NCBI GenBank assembly: GCA_951217055.1
Contig: OX578286.1
Location: 42,485,937 to 42,549,936, forward strand
Source of the DNA: Gerris lacustris
Taxonomy: Eukaryota; Arthropoda; Insecta; Hemiptera; Gerridae
Reading direction: 5' to 3'
DNA length: 64,000 nucleotides
Shown: in pieces, positions 10,166 to 22,222 of the stretch
Numbering within the stretch: the stretch's first letter is position 1
Layout of the letters: each line of letters starts with the position of its first letter
Notes under the pieces: generated by a model
Database searches by the model: none
What the model saw: the letters and a program-made list of their open reading frames with translations, nothing else
Told to the model about the DNA's origin: nothing
Program-made: the position numbers and the translations under genes

Positions 10166-12260
10166 TATTTCCTACGAAATGAAACCCCAAAACACTTCTT
10201 GTAACACAATCTTAGCTTTCTAGTCTAATTTTTAAACCACTTTTTGAAGATGATAATGCTCAAAAGATCTTTTCCGCAACAAGAAACTTTACTGACACCA
10301 ACAGCCAACTTTATAACCTCTCTTTGCTTATAACCTTGTCGGTCGACCACTGCCTTCAACTGGTCCCGTTCAGAAACAAGATTTTTTCCAGCCGCCATGA
10401 AACTAACCGCAACCAACCGATCGGTCGACCTGGTTAGCAATTCCGAACGCACCCTTAAGTTGTCTGCCCCTAGGTCCCTTATAAGACCCGTTCAGCGCAC
10501 ACACGGCGAATTATGTTGGCCACCAACTGCGGCATGTTATGGTATACATCTCGGTCACACAGCATCCATTGGCCAGCTATTGACCATTGGCAGCAGCTAG
10601 TGGCCCATCCCCCCTTCCCGAAAACACAACTGACCACTGCAAAACTTGTCGTCAACTGTTACCAGCTGCTGCTTCTGCTATATTTAACAAGTTCGTTTCA
10701 GATGAAGAACTTGGTCCTCTAATTTTCTCTCTTCCTGTCATAAGGTTGGATTTATCTGATCAAGAATAAACTGATTAAAATAATATTCATCATACGAATG
10801 AAAATACAAAAATTAGAAAGATACATTTCATTAAAGGCATCTGCTTAAAGATTTTGTCTTCCAACAACTTTTGATCTTTAAAATGGTAGGAATTTTTCAT
10901 GTTTGCTTAAAATGGATCACACTCAATGACGTTAGGGACTTTTGACGCACCGACTATATCGTCTTTTTAAAGCAAGATGCCTGACGAATGCTTCCTTTTT
11001 CACAATGAGCTAGCCAGAACTAGTTAGAGTGACAAATGGCGCCCAACAGTTGTTACCTCTAGTGCGCATGACCTGCCAGTTATGCCTCTGCATAAATATA
11101 CGAGATGTTACAGTGGCCTGTTCAATGTGAAGACCATATGGATTCAGAACATACCCTCATTCCTAAATACCATAATCTATTTAAAGACAAAAGCCACTTT
11201 AAAAAAAATATCCATAATATATTAGTTCCTTTGTTTTACTTTAATACATCTATTGTTATACTTAAACAATAAATTTTTATCTATCCTCCATTAATACTTT
11301 TCAAATTACAATAACAAAAAAAAAAAAGACACTTAAACGATAAATATATCAAGAAAAGACATTTGTGTGACCGTATTATCTCGAAATATCCAACAAACTA
11401 TTTAAATAACTTAAAAAATGCATATATAAATAATAAAAAAATAATGATAACATAAGAAAAAACAGTGACGTAAATAAAAAATCTGTTACAAGTATCTGTT
11501 CTGTACTAGATTTTACGCGCAAGTTGGTTTAAATTTGCGCGACAAATGCACCGGCACGGTTTTCAACCTTTCTACAATACCGGTAAAAATAAAAATAAAT
11601 ATTCTGAAGAAATACATTTTAAAATAAAACATATATGGGTCATAAAATAAAAACCTGAAAGTAGATTTATTCAAAATACACTTTACAATAAATAACTAAT
11701 GTTTTTTTTTCTTTTGTTCGTTAAAGCAAGAGAAAAAGATAAATAAACATTATCCATTTTAAGTTTCACTGCAAAAAAAGAGAAATTACAGAGATCAGTG
11801 TTGTCATTTTTTTTCTCTATTTTTGTTCTAAAAAATCTAAATGTAGAGTTATGAATCCTTTAAGTTAATTTTTTACATTGGGTATTTATTTTTATTTTTT
11901 CAAATGTATGTCACACAATAATTATTTGTATCTATATTTTAACTAAACAATTGTTTATGATATCCTTTTTAGTATTGTTGCTAATTTTATTTATTGTGAA
12001 TGCATTATTATTAAAGTATTTTCCATGTTTCAAGTATATTTTTAACCTATTGCACCAGGTTTATTGTATTTGCGGCTAATTACCTTTGTAAAGAAAAGCG
12101 CGTTGTAACATAGACAATATTTCTTGTCTATTATTCCATTTTAACTTAGAAATTATTTTTTATGACTTGAAAGTCCTGATTTAAAAATATTGAATTTTAA
12201 ATAGCTTATTTATTTATTTATTTTTTTTTATTTTTACTAATGAGTTAGTGGAATTATACA
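10166..12260. other. Unassigned: GC-richer tract then AT-rich DNA
   Basis: About 10280-10740 is less AT-rich than its surroundings (GGTCGACCACTGCC, CCGATCGGTCGACC) and holds several overlapping ORFs of 60-75 codons on both strands, none with a recognisable domain. From 10770 to 12260 the DNA is AT-rich and featureless. A diverged exon or an unknown transposon fragment is possible. Confidence 0.35.
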
Positions 12261-12660
12261 ACAGATCTTTATTTGTCAATTAAGATTGATATTAAAGCAG
12301 GTAGGAAGGCTTGCATGGGCATGTACAAAGCTTGAATCACCAACGAATCGAATAAAGATGAATGAGGTGAATCAGACACCAGAAGGAAAGCGATATACAA
12401 AGTCGAATTATGATCTGCGGAAACTTCGCCAATGTGGATTAGTCGATGTCGCGGGACAACTGGCGGACGAAAATGGTTGCTAAGCTCAAGAACATACCAT
12501 GTCCACATGGCCTGTTGAACAACAAGAACCCCCGCACCCTCAAGTTGTTCTACAGGCCATGTTGCTCAAGAACAACTTGGGCTGTAGTATCAGGATAAGT
12601 TAACAAATGCATAAACTAAACTATGAAAACCATATATTTTTTTTTTTTAAAAAAAGCCTA
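12261..12660. other. Unassigned segment with a 19-bp hairpin
   Basis: Less AT-rich than its surroundings. CATGGCCTGTTGAACAAC (about 12512) is mirrored by GTTGTTCTACAGGCCATG (about 12544). ORFs of 65 (+) and 79 (-) codons overlap at 12269-12508; neither has a recognised domain. Confidence 0.4.
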
Positions 12661-12669
12661 GATACTGGG

Positions 12670-14015
12670 AAAAATGACAAATGATTGTCTACCTGTCTAT
12701 GGCAAATAATTATCAACCATTCAATGGCAAATGATTATCCACCATCCAATGACAAACGATTGTTCTCCATTCAATGACAAATGATTGTTCTCCATTCAAT
12801 GACAAATGATTGTTCTCCATTCAATGACAAATGATTGTCTACCAGTCGATGGCAAATGATATTTTACCATTCAATGGCAAATTATTTTCTCCCATCAAAT
12901 GACAAAATGATTGTTTACCGTTCAAAGACAAATTATTGTCTACCTGTCACTGGCAAATAATTATCAACCATTCAATGGCAAATGCTTGTCCACCATCCAA
13001 TGGCAAATGATTGTCTACCAGTCGATGGGAAATGATATCCTACCATTCAATGACAAATGATTGTCTACCAGTCGATGGCAAATGATATTTCACCATTCAA
13101 TGACAAATGATAGTCAACCAGTTGATAGCAAATGATATTTCACCATTCAATGGCAAATGATTGTCTATCAGCCGATGGCAAATGATATTTCACCATTCAA
13201 TGGCAAATGATTGTCTATCAGTCGATGGGAAATGATATTTCACCATTCAATGACAATTGATTGTCTATCAGTCGATGGGAAATGATATTTCACCATTCAA
13301 TGGCAAATGATTGTCTATCAGTCGATGGGAAATGATATTTCACCATTCAATGGCAAATGATTGTCTACCAGTCGATGGCAAATGATATTTCACCATTCAA
13401 TGGCAAATGATTGTCTATCAGTCGATGGGAAATGATATCTCACCATTCAATGACAAATGATTGTCTACCAGTCGATGGCAAATGATATTTCACCATTCAA
13501 TGGAAAATGATTGTCTATCAGTCGATGGGAAATGATATTTCACCATTCGATGGCAAACGATTGTCTATCAGTCGATGGGAAATGATATTTCACCATTCAA
13601 TGGCAGATGATTGTCTACCAGTCGATGGGAAATGATATTTCACCATTCAATGGCAGATGATTGTCTATCAGTCGATGGGAAATGATATTTCACCATTCAA
13701 TGGCAGATGATTGTCTATCAGTCAATGGGAAATGATATTTCACCATTCAATGGCAAATGATTGTCTATCAGTCGATGGGAAATGATATTTCACCATTCAA
13801 TGGCAGATGATTGTCTACCAGTCGATGGGAAATGATATTTCACCATTCAATGGCAAATGATTGTCTATCAGTCGATAGGAAATGATATTTCACCATTCAA
13901 TGGCAGATGATGGTCTATCAGTCGATGGGAAATGATATTTCACCATTCAATGGCAGATGATTGTCTATCAGTCGATGGGAAATGATATTTCACCATTCAA
14001 TGGCAGATGATTGCC
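12670..14015 (+). repeat. 25-bp satellite converted to a 50-bp dimer array
   Basis: The 25-bp monomer pattern is AATGATTGTCTACCAGTCGA plus TGGCA, alternating with AATGATATTTCACCATTCAA plus TGGCA. From 12670 to about 13010 monomers are irregular. From about 13010 to 14010 about 20 homogeneous 50-bp dimers run almost without gaps. Substitutions (GGGA/GGCA, CAAATGA/CAGATGA) mark subfamilies. Confidence 0.92.
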
Positions 14016-14899
14016 CACCGGCAGATCACAATCACATAAATCCATCAAGTGAATCCAACAGTGCTCTGTTAACTATTGTATTCCACACTTTTATTGAAGA
14101 AGGAAGAACTTTGCTCAATCGACGAAAGAACAATTAAACCCTTTTGTTTTTTCCTTGTTTGGATTAAAAAGAATATAATTGTACCGTAAATAAGTCAAAT
14201 AAAGAGGAAGAATGTATCAAATTAATTAAAAATACAGTAGCAGGAAACAAAAATTACAGTGCTGTTACAAATTGAAACTGTAAAAAAACGAAAACTAATA
14301 ACAAAATAAAATTAAACGACTTTACTTATTCATTATTAATCACTGTATTTTACGAGGGAGAGAAAAAGAAATGATTTAATCCAATCATATAATTACAAGG
14401 TGTTTCTCGTGTCAATCATTTAATATTTCATTACTAAGGATTAAGGATAATTATATTCAGGACACGCCTACTATTACCTCCCCTCCATTTAGTATGAATG
14501 GCCTCAATCATATTTACATATATGATTGACGACTCAATTGTATCTGATATTGAAAGCATAAAATATGATCAAATAAATTGAAACGTAGCGTTTAAAATTC
14601 ACTTTGAAATTACATGACTAAATTGTCGGTCAAATACATAATTTTGTTGTCATTTCCCTGTATCTTCTTGTGTCTAATCACTGTTACTCCTGAATATATT
14701 ATATATTTTTAAAATATTATATTTTGCTTTTATATGCCATATTTGTTTTCAACATGGGCTACCAGAGAAAATTTTTCGGGGAAAAACTGTCTTATTAACA
14801 ATCTACATGAAAAGAGCTTTTAATTGACGTGTAACATGTGTTAACACCCTGATGTCGGCCATATATCTTTTTTTCCAAAATGCATTTAAAATTTGACAT
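14016..14899. other. AT-rich DNA, no gene seen
   Basis: No element ends or coding signal were recognised. Confidence 0.5.
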
Positions 14900-15295
14900 T
14901 ATTGTAACAATAATCATACATTATTTGCCTACTTTCAAAGGCCTTTAAAACAATGCTTACCATGTCATGCTAACTAAAACTTTATCTCTAGCCGTCCACT
15001 ATATTGGCCACCATCTTGAAAAAAATCAAATGTTAAATTTGAATAATTACATATTCTTTCCCTACTCTTTCAAGATCTCTAAACGATATACAACATGTTA
15101 TGCAGACAAAAAATTTTTTTTTTTAATCGTTCACCATATTGGCTGCCGTTTTGAAAATATTAAATGTGAGATTTCCAAAACCTATACAGTTGTTACAAAT
15201 AATGAAATACACCTGTGTACCAAATTTCGTTCAAATCGGTTAATTGTTACGGCAGTTATCATTAGACAAACAAACAAACAAACACACAACTTTTT
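14900..15295 (+). mobile_element. Family F repeat, two-monomer copy
   Basis: Two ~120-bp monomers (each with ACATGTTATG/ACCATGTCATG, then CACCATATTGGC..CCATCTTGAAAA) are followed by a unique tail with CACCTGTGTACCAAATTTCG and AGACAAACAAACAAACAAAC. A longer version with four monomers lies at 34650-35235. The 130-codon ORF at 14967-15359 is a product of this repeat and has no recognisable domain. Confidence 0.65.
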
Positions 15296-15884
15296 CAAAG
15301 CCCAAGCCTCTGAAATAATGTACTCACTACGCTCGTTCAATGAATTAATTAATAATTAAATGGAAAACCTTCATAATTACCTGTCATTAATAAGTTGGTG
15401 AAAATTACATTAACACCTCAAACTTCGTAGCATCATTACACTTTTTATGTATGAGAAAGTTTAACAATGTATTCTACAGGGTAGATGTTCGAGATCAGAG
15501 TCTATTCAAATTAGATCTACCGCAGGAAATCCTGTCAGATATTTTGTGAATCCCGACGTTTCGAAACTCATCAAGTTAATCCTAATGAGAGTCATTTACA
15601 TCCCTGTAGTGCGCTCGAAACGTTGGCATCCACAAAATCTCTGAGAAGAAATATATCTGGTTTTTCGAAAGTACCCGACAGATGATCCCTTATTAATTTC
15701 AAACGTAGAAGCAAATTTAATTTCACATAACACATTTCACAGAGCTAAATCACATTTGACCAGTGATAAGAGCCAAGGAAACTATGTGCCACACTGATAA
15801 ACAGACTTCATCATCATGCCCCGATAAAACTAACATCACGGTATTACAGGACGAGAAGTGTTGAAAGAAACGTCTATCCCGTAA
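15296..15884. other. Segment with an inverted pair of GAAACGT motifs
   Basis: ATTTTGTGAATCCCGACGTT then TCGAAAC (about 15540-15566) is mirrored by TCGAAACG then TTGGCATCCACAAAAT (about 15617-15641). A family A-like end (AACTATGTGCCACACTGATA) lies at 15779. The rest is unassigned. Confidence 0.5.
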
Positions 15885-16420
15885 AAACGTTTATCTACGA
15901 TTGATACGAAATATAAACATTATAACTCTGTTTAGATGCGTAGAAAGTGATTCTTTACGTACTTGTATTCATTGCGCATGTGCGTCTCATAGTTCTGAAG
16001 AATTCCTCTTCTTTACCACCCTAGGGCGGAATGAAGAGGAATTCTTCAGCTTTAAGCACGATTAGCGAGTTTGTTTACATTTAACAAAACTAATTTGCTG
16101 TTCTTTTATTAAAGTAACTGTTTATATCAAGTTTTTAGTGAAAACAATGAGTGAATCAAGTGACTTTGACGAAAATGTAGAGAATAATACTCCTCCAGAA
16201 ATAATTAATTCGGCAAAAAATACAACTCAAAAATTAATGCCATCTTTATCAAGAGAGAGATGCGAACTAACATACAGCAAGTTTATTTTCTGTATTTATT
16301 ATTTAAATACTAGGCTGTGAAGTGAGTTGTTTCTTTACCGCGGCAATTACATTTACTGTCGAGCGAAGCGAGACAGTAAATATTGCCAAGGTAAAGAAAA
16401 AACACTTCACAGTCGCATAG
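15885..16420 (+). mobile_element. Family E element, copy 1 (hairpin plus small ORF)
   Basis: Starts within GTTTATCTACGATTGATACG, runs through TTTAGATGCGTAGAAAGTGA, and has a long hairpin at about 15996-16050 with arms around GAAGAATTCCTCTTCTTTAC. The ORF 16147-16320 follows. The 3' part is a second ~100-bp foldback (16313-16412) with CTGTGAAGTG mirrored by CACTTCACAG. Related copies lie at 23440-24005 (-) and 34060-34650 (+). Confidence 0.7.
16147..16320 (+). CDS. Small ORF in family E element, 57 codons
   Basis: The first ATG is at 16147 (context AACAATGA). The protein starts MSESSDFDENVENNTPPEII and includes LMPSLSRERCELTYSKF. The same reading frame recurs at 34325-34504 with a handful of differences and in decayed form on the - strand near 23690-23740. 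The pattern L-P-x-x-S-x-x-R-x-x-x-x-Y-x-x-F resembles, from memory, the N-terminal helical part of arthropod tyrosine-recombinase-like (Crypton-type) proteins; this is an inference. The C-terminal 11 residues come from AT-rich DNA and differ from the other copy, so this is probably a truncated gene rather than a complete protein. Confidence 0.4.
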   Translation: MSESSDFDENVENNTPPEIINSAKNTTQKLMPSLSRERCELTYSKFIFCIYYLNTRL

Positions 16421-17224
16421 CATATATGCTATTTTTTCCGAGGTAGCAGACAATGAAAAAACATTAAATATTAATCACTAATCAATATATAATAATAACA
16501 AATATTAGTACATACTTAAGACTTAAAAAAAGAAACCTTAAAAAGAGGTTAAACTATAAGAAAAGGTAAATAAAACGCATTGACATCTAGCGGATTTTTA
16601 TCGTACTAGAAGCATTTCTACAAAGACTGCAGTGCTACTAACGGAAGTTTTGACAACTACCCGCCGGAAAATAAAAATCTTTTTGTTCCTAGGACGTAAA
16701 AGATTTTTTCTTTACAGCTAGGAGTAATGAAAAGATTTTTTAAGTCCACGTAATGAAAAAATGGATTTTAGCTATGTTTTTTAGGCTCTAAAGTTACTAT
16801 TTCACAGCCTACCACAGAAAAACATTTTTTTCAGGATTGTCATCAAAAACTAAAAACGGAGCCTCTAACACTTTCTCTTCTGTCCTGGTATTGTATTAAA
16901 TAGCTATATGTAATTAGAAAACGTAACTCTATTAAAATGATCAAATAAGAATACAGTAAACAAAAAAAAATCTCTAATATTTACACCGTACTGATGACGT
17001 GTGTACTAGAGCTTGTCGATGTTCAAACTAAAGTGCCACTCACGTTCCGGGTGTACCGATGGTTTTATTAAACCTAGGAAATAGTAATTGGAGAATACCT
17101 AGAAGCGCTGATAAGCTGGAACACTATAAAATCACAGGGGGCGTGTGCTTCCGAAATGGCGGTGTAAATGCCGCCCGCGCGCCCGCCCGAAGGTGAAATA
17201 ATGATAAATACAATAATTAAATTT
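16421..17224. other. AT-rich DNA, nothing recognised
   Basis: No gene was found. A GC-richer stretch with GCCCGCGCGCCCGCCCG lies near 17171 and leads into family A. Confidence 0.45.
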
Positions 17225-17745
17225 TTTGCTCCCAAGCTTACCGAATGTAACGGAAGCTATATGATTGTTCTGACAAATAAAAAATTTGATGTCTCCGATT
17301 TCAAAAATTCCAAGACAGAAATCCGTTTTAGATTAGGGAACACTTTTGGTTCCGTGTCTGTCTGTCGGTCTGTGCTCAATTTATGCGAACAAACATATAT
17401 ATTAAAAACTACACGTCCGATTTTAATGACATTAAATGGCAAATCATAATTAGCTCATTAGGCCCATAATTTAGCTCATTTGATCCCATACAAGTTTCAA
17501 CCTTCTGCACCCATTTTTGTTTCCACATGCACACATACATACATTTATTTACTCCTATAGCTTCAAAAGTACTTTTCTTATTTGCATGAAACTTGAGTCC
17601 CAAATTAATTTGAACCTTCTGCACTCTTTAACTATTATTGCTAAATTGATACTTTAATTTATGTATAAAATCAAAACAATTTTGACAGATTAAAAAAACG
17701 GAGGAAACAAAATTAAACAAATTAGACAATAATGGCTTGTAAAAT
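17225..17745 (-). mobile_element. Family A copy, ends missing
   Basis: Opposite orientation to the copies at 1-6 kb. GCTTACCGAATGTAACGGAA, CCAAGACAGAAATCCGTTTT, TCTGTCTGTCGGTCTGTG and GCTAAATTGATACTTTAATT match the 42408-43115 copy in order. Short ORFs on both strands are incidental. Confidence 0.75.
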
Positions 17746-18290
17746 CATAATAATTACAAGATAAAAAGAACTTTTTATATACTACGTTTTTAAATTTTCT
17801 GTTGAATCATATGTAATGTTGATAATGTAATTGTCATTGTTATATATAATGTTAGTGGAAAAAATACATAGTTCCGAATTTATTTACTTCACATAATAAT
17901 GACAACCATCTAGAGACCTTTATTTCTTTGTTTACTTTTCATTGTCATTCAATGTTTACCTCTTAATAAAAAATCACAATTTTGAAACCCGTCAAAATGG
18001 AGATTGCAAATACTATGGGACATGTCAAAACAAATAAAATAACTTACGGATTTTTTCCGAACTAACTTTCCATACAGTAAAATTTGCTGAAAACTAATTA
18101 AATTCTGCTGAAAGATGGCTAAAAGTATTAAATAATGCATTGTCATTGTCTTCTGAGCTATTCTAAAAGTTTCAAATGTTTAGCTAGTCGGGAAGTTAGT
18201 TAAAAATCGATTGCAAGATTTGTACTGGACAAACAAACAAACAAACAAACAAACAAGAAAGCAAGCTAATAAAAACGTAGTAAAATCAAT
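17746..18290 (+). mobile_element. Family G repeat, copy 1 (~545 bp)
   Basis: Starts TAATTACAAGATAAAAAGAA and ends with an ACAAACAAACAAAC run then GCAAGCTAATAAAAACGTAG. Internal GAAACCCGTCAAAATGGAGA and CTAACTTTCCATACAGTAAA recur at 30415-30745 (+) and 36054-36670 (-), both inside the kni intron. No coding capacity. Confidence 0.8.
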
Positions 18291-18794
18291 AAAGTACATG
18301 ATAGGATGCGAGGAAGATATGTGCCACACCTATTGGCAATCTATATTATTACTTGAATTAAAAATGGCGCGAGTTATTTTAGCACATTGCTTAGTAAAAA
18401 AAAAAAAAAAAAAAAAGCATAAAAGTCCGACTATTAATAGAAGAAAAATAAAAAAATAAAATAAAAAGACATAATTCAATAAGTGTTTAAAGTTACAAAC
18501 TTTATTATAGTTTCATAATGGATGAGCTAACATGTAATATTTCATTGCTACACCCTACACACAAGTGAGCTTTAGACTTTGCGGTTAGTTCGTTGTGGAA
18601 TGCTCTCATCCGAGTAAGCCTTAAAATAAATTAATTTTATTTATGATCCGTAGAGAAATTAATCATATGTGGGTTTGGGTTGATGAGTCAAGGAGAGATA
18701 GTCAGGTAGATTGCAACAAGTTTAGTCAATAGTGAACCATTTATTTCTTTCATGAATCTAGTTGAGATAATGAGAGATTACATAGAGAATTATT
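18291..18794. other. Family A end fragment and unassigned AT-rich DNA
   Basis: GGAAGATATGTGCCACACCT then ATTGGCAATCTA at 18311-18342 is a family A right end. The rest, including a T/A-rich 18391-18470 stretch, holds nothing recognisable. Confidence 0.5.
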
Positions 18795-19030
18795 GGAACG
18801 AAGTTCCTTATGGCACGTTCTGGAGCCGGGAGTGAATCCGAAAAAAAACAACCAAAATCTTGTGATGGTGTTTTTTGAAATGCTAAAAAGCTTTCTTTGA
18901 ACTATCCTATGGGTCTGATATTCTCAAAACACATAAACAAACTTCTGATAAAGTATTTTTTGGAACGAAGTTCCTTATGGCACATTCTGGAGCCCGGGAG
19001 TGAATCCGAAAAAAACGACCAAAATCACCG
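18795..19030. repeat. Duplicated 70-bp segment flanking a family B scrap
   Basis: GGAACGAAGTTCCTTATGGC then CACGTTCTGGAGCC..GGGAGTGAATCCG occurs at 18797 and 18961. Between them, 18880-18960 is the reverse complement of a piece of family B (AAAAAATACTTTATCAGAAG at about 1898). Confidence 0.7.
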
Positions 19031-19104
19031 TCACAGAATCACCGTCACGCAAAATCCGTCACGCAATCTACAGATGACAATAACTTGAGTAAAAGATCAC
19101 CGAG

Positions 19105-19735
19105 TTAGATGAAATTTGGTACACTACTACATTTTACCAATGCCCAGGCTGAGTTCCTCGGAAAACGTTATCCACCCAAGCGTTCACGCGCAACGCTTGC
19201 GTAAACGTAAGCTTCAAAAGACGGCAAAAAGTGTTATTAAGGAAGCCTGTTACTTGACTTGTTTTGACATTTTTAAAAAATGTCACTTTGTTTTGTAAAT
19301 AAATAAAATATAATCATGTATAATTTCACCCTGATACAAGTAGAAGCTGTAGAGTAGGGAAGATATATATTTTATTATATTTTAAATTAATTGGCCGGGT
19401 AGGTAGAAAACAGTCCTATTTCAATCCAAACTGCTTTAAACAAACATACTCTTTCACTATAAACTCATCATGATCAACTTTTTTCTTATATTCAATAAGA
19501 ACGCTTGCTTTAATTATACAAATAATGATTTTTTTTTAATTTTGCCTTAACTCTGTTAGGTACATACAGTTGGTTACTTTTAGTTTTGTCTCTTTTCTAA
19601 CTCCGTCATGTATAAGTAGTTAGCAATGTATACGTACTTAGCAGTGAAAGTTTATAATTTATTTTTATAATTTATATTTAATGAAAAATGTAAGGAACTT
19701 CGTTCCTACCGGGTGTCCTGCGTCACCACGCGTTT
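19105..19735 (+). mobile_element. Family C repeat, copy 2
   Basis: Inverted relative of 6923-7572, with the same landmarks in reverse order, ending GTAAGGAACTTCGTTCCTAC and CGGGTGTCCTGCG. It preserves the uninterrupted ATGTAAGGAACTTCG site (near 19686-19700) corresponding to the insertion site used in copy 3 at 31196-32278. Confidence 0.75.
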
Positions 19736-20101
19736 TTTTTTGTTATTTTGACGAATCTAGTTGAGATATTGATATTACATAGAGAATTATTTATTTCTTT
19801 GATGAATCTAGTTGAGATCATGAGAAATTACATTATGGAATAATTTATTTCTTTGATAAATCTATAGTTAAGAATTTGTTTCACAGAATAGTCGATGGGT
19901 ATTTGACAGACACGAAACTAAAAATTCTCCCTTATTTATTAAACGGATTTCTGTGCGGAAGCAAAACTTAATTGCAAATTTAACATAATTATTTAGCGCG
20001 GTGGTTCTTTGTTAGATCATAAATGTAAAGTCGGACACTTGCAACAGCCTTTAAGCAGCGGCTTGTTATTTGTTTACGGTTAATATGGACTCGGACTCGA
20101 A
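19736..20101. other. Unassigned DNA with short local repeats
   Basis: GATGAATCTAGTTGAGAT-type segments recur at about 19750, 19800 and earlier at 18751. No gene was seen. Confidence 0.4.
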
Positions 20102-20735
20102 GCACAAACAGCATCTGCAATCTGCAGTGATTCTGCCACAAGCCGCATTAGTCGTCGGCTTAGTGACCGCTACCCGCATCTAATTCGACGCACAAGCAGC
20201 ATCTGCAATCTGCAGTGATTCAGCCGCAAGCCGCATTAGTCGTCGGCTTAGTGGCCGCTACCCGCATCTAATTCGACGCACAAGCAGCATCTGCAATCTG
20301 CAGTGATTCTGCCACAAGCCGCATTAGTCGTCGGCTTAGTGACCGCTACCCGCATCTAATTCGACGCACAAGCAGCATCTGCAATCTGCAGTGATTCAGC
20401 CGCAAGCCGCATTAGTCGTCGGCTTAGTGGCCGCTACCCGCATCTAATTCGACGCACAAGCAGCATCTGCAATCTGCAGTGATTCTGCCACAAGCCGCAT
20501 TAGTCGTCGGCTTAGTGACCGCTACCCGCATCTAATTCGACGCACAAGCAGCATCTGCAATCTGCAGTGATTCTGCCACAAGCCGCATTAGTCGTCGGCT
20601 TAGTGACCGCTACCCGTATCTAATTCGACGCACAAGCAGCATCTGCAATCTGCAGTGATTCAGCCGCAAGCCGCATTAGTCGTCGGCTTAGTGGCCGCTA
20701 CCCACATCTCAACTTGACGCACAAACAAGTCTTTT
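20102..20735 (+). repeat. 88-bp GC-rich tandem array, 7 copies
   Basis: Unit start points at about 20102, 20190, 20278, 20366, 20454, 20542 and 20630. Unit begins GCACAAGCAGCATCTGCAAT and includes GCCGCATTAGTCGTCGGCTT. Two variants, A (TTCTGCCACAAG, TAGTGACCGC) and B (TTCAGCCGCAAG, TAGTGGCCGC), occur in the order A-B-A-B-A-A-B, a 176-bp higher-order period. It is about half GC in an AT-rich setting. Confidence 0.93.
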
Positions 20736-21799
20736 GCCACCGTTGATCAATAAAGATCAACTGTCAGTTATTGAGGGTACCTTTAAAGTTAATATTTATA
20801 TATCAATTGTTACCTTTTGCTTTTCTAGTATGTGTGTTGACAAGTTCATGTCAAATGACAATTAATGATGGCCCCAATAAATATGTATTTATACATATTT
20901 GTTATTAAAATAATGTATTGATTTCATAACAGAGTATATAAATTACCATGAGATACATTTAAAAAGAACTTATTAGGTTGTTTTACTATCATCACAAACA
21001 CCTTAAATATACTATAGCTCATGGGAGATTACATATTTTCAAAATTTCATTGTTTATAACCTCGTTAAAAATATAAATAAACAAAATTTAACGCTCGAGG
21101 AAAACAAAATATATAAGTTATTGTCTTAACTTAATACTATTTTATTGTCTTTTCGACAGAAATATAATTATTTTGTAGCTTCACGTATCTTTTTACTTAT
21201 GAAATGAAAGAGAAATAAAATCGCCTTAAGCTATGTTTTATTTATTACATCTGTTTTTTTTCACATATCCTATTTATTTTTGTTTTTGTTTCATTTTTTA
21301 AACCGAAAAAAAAAATCAATTTTAAGATATTTCGTTTAAAAGGTCCCGTAGAAAGAAATAGGTGTCAAATATATATCCCTTGTGTTTTTTTTTTTTTGTT
21401 TTTAAATATTTAAATTGTGAGAAAGGGCGTGATCTCTATTTGTCTTGTGCTCGGGTGGTGGTATTTTGAAATATGTTATTTACTAGAATCGGTTTCAAAA
21501 AGTTACCCTGAGGCAAACCTTCCCTTTTAGATTATGTTTGGACTTGAAAAAAAGGTAGATCACAGAATTTTTAACCTTTTTCTTTTTGTGTACTACTATT
21601 TGACGAAATTGGATTATAAATAATCCTTATTTGCATCTAAAAAACTTTTGAGACTACTTAAGTAATTTAGAGTTATAACTTTATTTTTTAATCACAAACA
21701 AAATAAATAATAATATTCTGCCAATTAGTTTTCCCTATAATAGCTTCCGACGAATAGTCAAATGAGATTTGCATCTTTTTCGATTCCAGGTGGAGTCAA
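20736..21799. other. AT-rich DNA, no gene seen
   Basis: Low complexity with T tracts near 21380. Nothing recognisable. Confidence 0.5.
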
Positions 21800-22200
21800 A
21801 CTTATTTTTATTCAATATTGAATGTGCACAGGTTGAAATTAATATGGGACTATCTGTGGGCTATTTTCAACAAACCATCCAACCCCCTTTAAAATCGGAT
21901 AAGAATTTTTAAAGATTGGTGTTAATAGAATAAAAATATGTGCGCAAAAAGAAATGGGCCCAGAAATTTGAAATTAATGTGGGACTGACATACCGACAGA
22001 GGGATAATAATGACCTACCAAATTTGAATAAAAAAAAAATCTGAATTTAAACAAAATTCGGACCAGTAGTTTGAAGTCAGAGATTCTCAAATAATTGACG
22101 GACAGACCGACCGACCAACATACAGACACGAGACTGAAAATATTCCAGGAATTATCCGAAAAAATTAACCGAAAACAGTCCAGGAATTTTTGTTCGGAGA
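21800..22200 (+). mobile_element. Family A fragment
   Basis: GGTTGAAATTAATATGGGAC, TCTGTGGGCTATTTTCAACA, and a GACAGACCGACCGACC / ACAGACACGAGAC run match the family interior. It runs up to the foldback element at 22223. The small ORF at 22095-22331 spans the junction and is not credible. Confidence 0.65.
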
Positions 22201-22222
22201 TCCCAAAAAATGTTTCAATATA

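Noticed and set aside
14967..15359. 130-codon ORF on +
   Set aside because: Coincides with the non-coding family F repeat; the frame is not open in the other family F copies.
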